From: Candidatus Woesearchaeota archaeon
Lineage (GTDB): Archaea > Nanobdellota > Nanobdellia > Woesearchaeales > DSVV01
Assembly (NCBI GenBank): GCA_016192995.1
Contig: JACPTB010000004.1
Coordinates: 27,753 to 91,752 of the forward strand
Direction: 5' to 3'
DNA length: 64,000 bases
Part shown: positions 58,590 through 64,000 of the stretch, piece by piece
How the letters are laid out: every line of letters begins with the position of its first letter
Numbering within the stretch: the stretch's first letter is position 1
The notes under the pieces: generated by a model
The model's database searches: none
Told to the model about the DNA's origin: nothing
Seen by the model: only the letters and a program-made list of their open reading frames with translations
Program-made: the position numbers and the translations under genes

Positions 58590-59421
58590 ATTTAAGCGCC
58601 TTTTCAAGAGAGTGATATAAATAACGGAGATAGCATAACGCTATTTTACGCTGAACAGGATTGCTAGTATTATTTTTTAGAGCGAGAGCTGTTGCAGAGC
58701 CTATATTCTCTTGCATCACTCGAAGTAATTGGTTATGATTAACTTTTTTCTTTAGAAATTGATTTATTGCAAGACAGGTTCGTAAAGCATTATAAATATA
58801 TTTAGACTCAATCTGTGAGCTTGTCTCAAGGATGGTATCTATTTCTAATAACTCTCTCCATAAATACCACCTATTAACAATGAGTTTTTTTCCCAGTTTA
58901 ATAGCACCGTAAATAACGTTATGATCTTCTAACATATGGTGAAGCAATGGATTATAGGGATAATGTTTTTTAAGATAACTATGTTCAATAAGCATAATAT
59001 CAATAGGAACAGTAACCGCAGATTCTATTTTCTTCTTCAGCTTATATTTATCCATCTGTGTTTTCCATAATTTCTTTTTAACAACAATCATTATATCAAT
59101 ATCACCATAATAGGTATGATTATTTCTTACATATCCTCCAAAAAGAACAATTGCCTGAATATGGGAACTAACATCAGATAACGCCGATAATAATTTTTGT
59201 TTTAATACAATATCCTCACGTTCATATTTTCTCCTGCGATAGTCGAGCAAAGGAAGCAGGTTAAGTTGAGATGCATATCTGGCAGCAGCTAATTTTGGTC
59301 TAATTGACCTGCTCAAATAATTACTCTCTGTTTGCGTAATTGGCTTATTGTTCAAACGCGCCGTAACTACATCAATCTCTCGAGGACTTAAAATAGGTTT
59401 CAATTGCTGTCGTTCAATCAT
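58567..59421 (-). CDS. Nucleotidyltransferase-HEPN fusion
   Basis: 284 aa. N-terminal HTH-like segment (LSPREIDVVTARLNNKPITQ), minimal nucleotidyltransferase domain with AIVLFGGYVRNNHTYYGDID and the third Asp in VPIDIMLIEHSYL, and a C-terminal helical HEPN-like domain (SKYIYNALRTCLAINQFLKK). MNT enzymes neutralise HEPN RNases by AMPylation; here both parts seem fused, with the 103-aa gene downstream. Confidence 0.7.
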   Translation of the reverse strand: MIERQQLKPILSPREIDVVTARLNNKPITQTESNYLSRSIRPKLAAARYASQLNLLPLLDYRRRKYEREDIVLKQKLLSALSDVSSHIQAIVLFGGYVRNNHTYYGDIDIMIVVKKKLWKTQMDKYKLKKKIESAVTVPIDIMLIEHSYLKKHYPYNPLLHHMLEDHNVIYGAIKLGKKLIVNRWYLWRELLEIDTILETSSQIESKYIYNALRTCLAINQFLKKKVNHNQLLRVMQENIGSATALALKNNTSNPVQRKIALCYLRYLYHSLEKALKYEQKKRS

Positions 59422-59484
59422 ATAACTATTATAATAGTTAAGTCATATTTAAAGATTTCTAATGGTGTTAGTATTTTAATATGT

Positions 59485-59600
59485 CAAGAACCACCATTAC
59501 GGAAATCCGTCGTGAACTTCGTTCATGCCATCTGGTTTGTGACCGGTGGTTCTTGAGCACAACGCTCGATATCCTATCCACCATTGAAACAATAGGTGGA
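59485..59600. ncRNA. Structured element: four-way-junction-like fold plus two hairpins
   Basis: An 11-bp stem (CAAGAACCACC 59485-59495 with GGTGGTTCTTG 59545-59555) closes over three hairpins: ACGG-AAAT-CCGT (59499-59510), CGTGAAC-TTC-GTTCATG (59511-59527) and GGT-TTGTG-ACC (59534-59544). Two more follow: GAGC-ACAAC-GCTC and TCCACC-ATTG-AAA-CAAT-A-GGTGGA. No convincing gene runs through it. Strand undetermined; RNA or DNA structure. Confidence 0.45.
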
Positions 59601-59716
59601 ATCTCGGTTGTTTGAACATAGCAAATATATTCTACAACATATATTTCACAGCATGAATATATATATATATACTCATTTTCAAAAAGATAGTACGTATTAT
59701 TCAAAGAGGTGTTATT

Positions 59717-60238
59717 ATGAATAAAAAAGCTTTATCAACAATGATGGCAGTATTTCTCGTTCTTACTATCGGAGCAGTAGGTTATGTAATAGGTACTTCC
59801 TCAGGAGCAACTGGTTTTGCAGTAAAGACAACAAACATAGATTCTGCAAATGTATGCAGATACGGAGAAAAACAATGTGGATTTGGAGTAGGAAAAGACA
59901 CAACTAAAAAAGCATATAGTGTATGTGACGACATATCTGTTGAACCTGAAGATGAAGGTAAGACTGGATACCAAATATGCCAAAAACAAGAATCATTCAA
60001 AGAATGTGATTTTATAGAAGTTAATATAAGGTATATCTATCTCTCATCTGCTGATAACAGTTGTAGTGGAGGACGACAATTTGAATATGATAATACACAT
60101 AGTCTACCTTGCACCGAAGTAGTATACAGCCCCAATATACAGAATAAGTGTAATTTAATGAATTATAACAATGCTGTTGAACCTCTCTACGGTGACAGTA
60201 CCAGTGAAAGAATTTCTCATGTATATTGTTGCAAATAA
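59717..60238 (+). CDS. Secreted Cys-rich protein, 173 aa
   Basis: Class III-like or signal N-terminus (NKKALSTMMAVFLVLTIGAV), then an outer domain with nine Cys (ANVCRYGEKQCGFGVG, SVCDDI, QICQKQESFKECDF, SSADNSCSGGRQ, SLPCTEV, NKCNLMN, VYCCK). AGAGGTG lies 7-13 bp before the ATG. Probably an envelope protein; no family recognised. Confidence 0.6.
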   Translation: MNKKALSTMMAVFLVLTIGAVGYVIGTSSGATGFAVKTTNIDSANVCRYGEKQCGFGVGKDTTKKAYSVCDDISVEPEDEGKTGYQICQKQESFKECDFIEVNIRYIYLSSADNSCSGGRQFEYDNTHSLPCTEVVYSPNIQNKCNLMNYNNAVEPLYGDSTSERISHVYCCK

Positions 60239-60307
60239 TCTGTTTTATTTTTCTTCTTTCTTTATCCAAAAATTATTTATACTTGTTTCATCTTTATACT
60301 AATATAA

Positions 60308-60440
60308 ATGACACTTATTTACACAGATCATTTAAAATTACGATTATTACTTAGGAAAATACCTTACGAATATCCTGGGATAAAACATGAATAAACGATA
60401 TCATTATGATAAAAAATCAGAAAAAACAAATGATTCTTAA
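60308..60440 (+). pseudogene. Broken small gene, possibly a DUF4258-type protein
   Basis: Frame one (60308-60394) reads MTLIYTDHLKLRLLLRKIPY, then EYPGIKHE and stop. The next frame, from 60387 to TAA 60438-60440, continues NKRYHYDKKSEKTNDS. Together they look like one small protein of DUF4258 type (His-x-Lys-x-Arg start, tyrosine-rich strand) broken by a frameshift. Tentative. Confidence 0.35.
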
Positions 60441-60496
60441 AAATTGAATTTACTATTCCACGACCAATATAAATCCCTCTGCTCTCTTGGTATGAT

Positions 60497-60589
60497 ATGG
60501 GCTTATTTGATAACATATTAAAAGAAGGTGAATCATTATTCAAAAACGAAGTAGTCTTAGACTTCTCATTCCAGCCAAAACTCGCATAA
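60497..60589 (+). pseudogene. 5' fragment of the Orc1/Cdc6-like ATPase gene, copy 2
   Basis: Reads MGLFDNILKEGESLFKNEVV, LDFSFQPKLA, then stop. Including the promoter region, 60457-60583 is about 90% identical to 61746-61872 (shared CCAATATAAATCCCTCTGCT). The copy ends at the upstream edge of the MNT/HEPN cassette. Confidence 0.85.
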
Positions 60590-60636
60590 ATCATAAAATA
60601 TATAAACGTTTAAGTTATTACAACAATTGTTTAAAA

Positions 60637-61236
60637 ATGTTAAACATAATAAATAAAGGATACCTTGACATATTGAGGTTATTTTACGCAAGTAAAGACA
60701 GTATCCATCTTAGAGAAATCGCTAAAAAAGCAAAACTTAATGAAAATAGCGCATACAGATTCTTAACTAAATTAGAAAAAGACAAGATTCTAAAATCAGA
60801 AAAAGAAGGAAACATGAAATTTTTCTCATTAAAAAACAATAAAAAAACAGACTCAATACTCACTTTTTTTGACATAGAAAGATATGAAAAGCTGCCTTCA
60901 ATAAGAAGAACTGCAATAGAAACTTACCTTAACCATCTGCCAAAACAGCCAATATTTGCAATAATTTTTGGATCAACTGCAAAAAACACTTTTAGAGATG
61001 ATTCAGATATAGATATTCTTATCGTAACTAATGAAAGAATAAAAACAAATCAAGCAGAAGATAATGCAGGAGCGCAATCAGCATTAAAAGTGAGCACATT
61101 CCAGATAACATATAAAGATTTCAAAAGAGAGATTAAATTAAAAAATGATATGGTAATTCAGTCTGCAATAGCATCAGGATTTCCATTGATTAATCACATT
61201 AAATATTACGAGGATCTTCAAAATGCAAAAATATGA
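60637..61236 (+). CDS. MNT nucleotidyltransferase with HTH (antitoxin)
   Basis: 199 aa. N-terminal winged helix (IHLREIAKKAKLNENSAYRF, LTKLEKDKILKSEKEG) and a minimal nucleotidyltransferase domain with AIIFGSTAKNTFRDDSDIDI. It would regulate the operon and AMPylate the HEPN partner. Overlaps the HEPN gene by 14 nt. Confidence 0.85.
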   Translation: MLNIINKGYLDILRLFYASKDSIHLREIAKKAKLNENSAYRFLTKLEKDKILKSEKEGNMKFFSLKNNKKTDSILTFFDIERYEKLPSIRRTAIETYLNHLPKQPIFAIIFGSTAKNTFRDDSDIDILIVTNERIKTNQAEDNAGAQSALKVSTFQITYKDFKREIKLKNDMVIQSAIASGFPLINHIKYYEDLQNAKI

Positions 61237-61735
61237 GTTAGACAAATACCTAAACAGCCCTGAATTAATAAGTGAAAAAATCAGCGAATTCATTAAGAAA
61301 GAGATTATAAAAACAGAAAACAGAGAGAATACCGAAATCCAAGGGCATTTGTTAAAGTCAGAACGAAATCTAAAGTTTGTAAATGATACTATCCAACTTG
61401 ATTATTTTGACTGGGCAATAACCGGTTGTTATTATGCGTCATATCATGCTGCATTAGCTTTGATAATGACAAAAGGGTTTTCATGTAAAAATCATTTGGC
61501 AACCATTTTACTGTTAATTAAAAACTTTTATAATAAAGGATTAAATAAAGAAGATATTCAATCACTCGTAACTCTTTTAGATTATCAGGACATCTTATTT
61601 TATGTTGAATCAAAAAACAAAAGAGAAGATGCAACATATTCAACCAAAACTGCATATACAAAACAAGATGTTGAACAATTAAGAATCAAATCAACATTAT
61701 TTGTATCAAAAGTAAAAGATATGCTTAAAAATTAA
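61223..61735 (+). CDS. HEPN-domain protein (toxin partner)
   Basis: 170 aa, helical, with the HEPN-like AITGCYYASYHAALALIMTK and NHLATILLLIKNFYNKG. The canonical R-x4-6-H RNase motif is not obvious, so the catalytic residues are uncertain. Pair with the MNT gene at 60637. Confidence 0.75.
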   Translation: MQKYELDKYLNSPELISEKISEFIKKEIIKTENRENTEIQGHLLKSERNLKFVNDTIQLDYFDWAITGCYYASYHAALALIMTKGFSCKNHLATILLLIKNFYNKGLNKEDIQSLVTLLDYQDILFYVESKNKREDATYSTKTAYTKQDVEQLRIKSTLFVSKVKDMLKN

Positions 61736-61785
61736 GTGAGGTATATCCACAACCAATATAAATCCCTCTGCTCTCTTAGTGTGAT

Positions 61786-62859
61786 ATGGGCTTATTTGAT
61801 AACATGTTAAAAGAAGGTGAATCATTATTCAAAAATGAAGTAGCCTTAGACTTCTCCTTCCAACCAAAACTCCTGCCTTATAGAGAAAAAGAACAACGAC
61901 AAATAGCAGCTGACATTAAACCATTGTTTCAAAAGCTTAATGGAAGAAATGCCTTAATCTACGGCAAACCAGGCATTGGAAAAACTGTGGCAATTAAACA
62001 TGTCTTCAAGGAATTAGAAGAACAATCTGAAGAAGTTCTCTCTATATACATTAATTGCTGGCAAAAAAACACCAGTTACAAAATTGTCCTTGATATTTGC
62101 GATCAAATTGGCTATAAATTCACCCAAAACAAAAAAACAGAGGAATTATGGAAAATTGTTCAAGAAAGATTAAACAAAACTTCAGTTGCTCTTGCCTTAG
62201 ATGAAGTTGATAAATTAGAAGAGTATGATTTCATATATATTTTTCTCGAAGATATATACCGAAAATCAATATTTCTCATTTCAAATTACAAAGAATGGTT
62301 TATTAATTTAGATAATAGAATTAAATCACGGTTAAATGCCGAGATTCTTGAATTCAACCCTTATAATTATGAGGAAACAAAAGGTATTCTTGAACAGAGA
62401 AGAGACTTTGCCTTTGTATCAAATATCTGGGATGATGATGCATTTAGATTAGTAGTGGAAGCAAGTTTTGCCGTGAAAGATATTAGAACTGGTTTACATC
62501 TTATGAGGGAATCTGGCTTGCTCGCTGAAGATGCTAGCGCAAAAAAAATAACTTTGGAAGAAGTGAAAAAAGCGCTGCAAAAACTCGATCAATTAGGCGT
62601 GAAAGATGATCTTAAGCTTGACGATGAAACTGACTTTATTTTAGATATTATTAAATTAAATTCCGGGAAAAAGATTGGTGACTTATATAAATTATATCAA
62701 GATAACAAAGGTGAAAGTTCCTACAAAACGTTTAAGCGAAAAATAGATAAGTTAGAAGAGGGAAAATTTATTTCAACGAAAAAAATCCCTGGCGGTGTTG
62801 ATGGAAGCACCACGATGGTAACCTATGAAAGTGTTGTGCGATTGAGTGATTTTACATGA
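61786..62859 (+). CDS. Orc1/Cdc6-like AAA+ ATPase
   Basis: 357 aa. Walker A GKPGIGKT (60-67), Walker B in VALALDEVDKLEEYDFIYIF, sensor 1 in SIFLISNYKEWF, arginine finger region in DNRIKSRLNAEILEFNPY. C-terminal winged helix (DFILDIIKLNSGKKIGDLYK to KLEEGKFISTKK). It could bind replication origins; origin repeats were not found next to it. Full copy of a gene whose 5' end also occurs at 58214 and 60497. Overlaps the YrdC gene by 4 nt. Confidence 0.85.
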   Translation: MGLFDNMLKEGESLFKNEVALDFSFQPKLLPYREKEQRQIAADIKPLFQKLNGRNALIYGKPGIGKTVAIKHVFKELEEQSEEVLSIYINCWQKNTSYKIVLDICDQIGYKFTQNKKTEELWKIVQERLNKTSVALALDEVDKLEEYDFIYIFLEDIYRKSIFLISNYKEWFINLDNRIKSRLNAEILEFNPYNYEETKGILEQRRDFAFVSNIWDDDAFRLVVEASFAVKDIRTGLHLMRESGLLAEDASAKKITLEEVKKALQKLDQLGVKDDLKLDDETDFILDIIKLNSGKKIGDLYKLYQDNKGESSYKTFKRKIDKLEEGKFISTKKIPGGVDGSTTMVTYESVVRLSDFT

Positions 62860-63425
62860 ACATACTGACCAAGGAAGAATTCTTCAAAGAACGTAGAAAA
62901 TATCAGAACATGATTAAAAAAGGCGCGGTTTTTATTTACCCAACGGACACTATTTATGGATTAGGATGTGATGCAACAAATAAAACAGCCGTTAGAAAAA
63001 TACGGCAATTAAAAGCGCGACCTGATAATCCCTTGTCAATCATTCCTCCTTCCAAAGAATGGATTGAAGAAAACTGCGAAGTATTTGGTCAAGGCATTGA
63101 CTGGCTTGAAAAATTGCCTGGACCATACACTTTAATATTCAAATTAAAAGAAGAAGAATCTATTGCACCTGAAGTAAACAATAATTCTGAGACATTAGGT
63201 GTACGAATTCCAGATACATGGATTTCAGCAGTCGTCAAGGAACTTGACCTACCATTAGTAACAACAAGTGTCAATGAAGCAGGAAAGCCTTATATGACAA
63301 GCTTGGAAGATATTGAAGAAAAAATAAAAAATTCTGTTGATTTTATTATTTATGAAGGCAAAAAAGAATCAAAACCATCAACAGTCATTAATCTGATAGA
63401 TGGAGAAGTTGTTGTAGAGAGATAA
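62856..63425 (+). CDS. YrdC/Sua5-family L-threonylcarbamoyladenylate synthase
   Basis: 189 aa. YrdC domain with AVFIYPTDTIYGLGCDATNK, IRQLKARPDNPLSIIPPS, LPGPYTLIFKLKE and VTTSVNEAGKPYMTSLED. It makes threonylcarbamoyl-AMP for the t6A37 modification of ANN-decoding tRNAs. Length suits TsaC, without the extra Sua5 domain. ATGA overlap with the ATPase gene. Confidence 0.9.
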   Translation: MNILTKEEFFKERRKYQNMIKKGAVFIYPTDTIYGLGCDATNKTAVRKIRQLKARPDNPLSIIPPSKEWIEENCEVFGQGIDWLEKLPGPYTLIFKLKEEESIAPEVNNNSETLGVRIPDTWISAVVKELDLPLVTTSVNEAGKPYMTSLEDIEEKIKNSVDFIIYEGKKESKPSTVINLIDGEVVVER

Positions 63426-63454
63426 TTGAAATTTAAGTAAGGGGCTGATATAAT

Positions 63455-63685
63455 ATGAGTCTAAGAATCAGAGGTATTAAATTAGAATCTGATATAGTTG
63501 AAATAAGCTTTACATTGATGGCGTATTAAATAAATATTGCTTAACATTAAAAGATGATACACATATGAAGATAGATGATACAAGTAGACTTGAAAGAGAT
63601 TACTGTTTTCTGGGGTAATTCATGGGTTAATTCTGCCAAAGAAACATTAGAAAGAATTAAAAAAAGTGGAAAGAGAACAACATAA
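63455..63685 (+). pseudogene. Small gene broken by two frameshifts
   Basis: Frame one: MSLRIRGIKLESDIVEIS. Next frame: FYIDGVLNKYCLTLKDDTHM, KIDDTSRLERD. Back to the first frame: FWGNSWVNSAKETLERIKKS, GKRTT, stop TAA 63683-63685. Joined, this gives about 75 aa of one protein. Family not recognised. Confidence 0.5.
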
Positions 63686-63713
63686 TTGTTTACTGGCATG
63701 TCCAAAAACTATC

Positions 63714-63866
63714 GGCTCTGGTGAAAATCTTTCAGGTTTTAGCGCCAGTTCAGCTTCATATGTGACTAAACATTGGATTTTTCTCTCTGGAACCTCGAAA
63801 AATCCCCGGTGTTGACTAAGAAGAGCTTCACGAAATAGGCGCTAAAACTACATTTTCACCAGAGCC
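63714..63866. mobile_element. Non-autonomous inverted-repeat element, type A core with GGCTCTG ends
   Basis: 153 bp. Type A interior (GGTTTTAGCGCCAGTTCAGCTT, hairpin GGATTTTTC / GAAAAATCC with loop TCTCTGGAACCTC) but ends GGCTCTGGTGAAAAT and its complement, as in type B. The string ATCGGCTCTG occurs at its left end (63711-63720) and again outside its right end (63873-63882), so part of the left terminal repeat equals target sequence. Confidence 0.85.
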
Positions 63867-63868
63867 AT

Positions 63869-64000
63869 TTAAATCGGCTCTGTCCCGAGAGATATGGCTT
63901 CCCATAACCTAAATAAGCTATTTCCCAATCGTTCAATGTTATAACTAAGAATTTTCCATGCTAGTTCTTTTGTTTTGTTAATTCTTTTTCTCGCTCTGAC
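63869..64000 (-). CDS. C-terminal part of a protein, cut by window edge
   Basis: 43 residues to the stop at 63869-63871: VRARKRINKTKELAWKILSY, NIERLGNSLFRLWEAISLGT, EPI. The basic RARKRINKTKELAW motif resembles C-termini of DDE-type archaeal transposases, but the piece is too short to be sure. Its stop lies 2 bp from the element at 63714-63866. Confidence 0.5.
   Translation of the reverse strand, partial: VRARKRINKTKELAWKILSYNIERLGNSLFRLWEAISLGTEPI

Noticed and set aside
13570..63866. CRISPR array made of the dispersed repeats
   Set aside because: The repeats are long, far apart and palindromic overall, without regular spacers; no cas genes are present.

Overview
This is an archaeal chromosome segment, most likely from the DPANN group (Woesearchaeota, Pacearchaeota or a relative). 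The grounds are low GC content, TATA boxes 25-30 bp ahead of many starts with short or absent leaders, archaeal tRNAs including one with a bulge-helix-bulge intron, a polyprenyl diphosphate synthase of archaeal lipid type, an Lrp/AsnC protein with two HTH-sensor units, a short Orc1/Cdc6-like ATPase, and large secreted proteins starting with KKGQITLF-type or pilin-like N-termini. The exact lineage is inferred; no rRNA gene is present.

Layout. 0-18 kb is mostly housekeeping: a surface protein, an OB-fold ssDNA-binding protein, intron-bearing tRNA-Phe, a pilin-like protein, prenyl synthase, three tiny membrane proteins, SMC, an Lrp-type regulator, a BshA-like glycosyltransferase, RNase HII and a 1272-aa envelope protein. 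19.5-26.1 kb is an integrated element at the 3' end of a class II tRNA, bounded by a 12-bp repeat. It carries a tyrosine integrase, a serine recombinase, a proteasome-fold Thr hydrolase, membrane proteins and a cytosolic DsbA-like protein. 26-30 kb holds PIN and nucleotidyltransferase toxin-antitoxin-like genes. 30.5-48.9 kb is a copper and thiol-redox island: ArsR regulator, two HMA proteins, a Cu+ P1B ATPase, a BNR-repeat protein, HxlR/DoxX genes, a nine-gene membrane and lipoprotein operon with a DUF411 protein, a CuA-type cupredoxin, a DsbA-like protein, CcdA, a second cupredoxin, a 55-aa Cys/His mini-protein and three membrane-anchored winged-helix regulators. 49-56.5 kb is again housekeeping-like: tRNA-Leu, a large membrane protein, a secreted transglutaminase-like protein and SerRS. 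56.8-63.5 kb is a defence-like region: AbiE type IV toxin-antitoxin, two MNT/HEPN modules, three copies of the start of an Orc1/Cdc6-like ATPase gene, then a YrdC/Sua5 protein.

The most notable feature is a family of 150-200 bp non-autonomous elements at 13.57, 13.74, 17.82, 43.35, 48.88, 55.01 and 63.71 kb, with fragments at 12.83 and 18.25 kb. Several are flanked by 8-9 bp direct repeats. One branch contains a hairpin with a conserved 13-nt loop and a stem whose two strands change together between copies. The outer inverted repeats also differ between copies while staying complementary within each copy. Several copies abut gene 3' ends, and one fragment encodes the C-terminus of RNase HII.

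The copper island appears to form one physiological unit: sensing (ArsR and membrane winged-helix proteins), cytosolic chaperoning (HMA), export (CopA), extracytoplasmic copper binding (cupredoxins, DUF411, Met-rich and Cys-tailed proteins) and disulfide handling (DsbA-like plus CcdA). Functions are inferred from protein families and gene order only.
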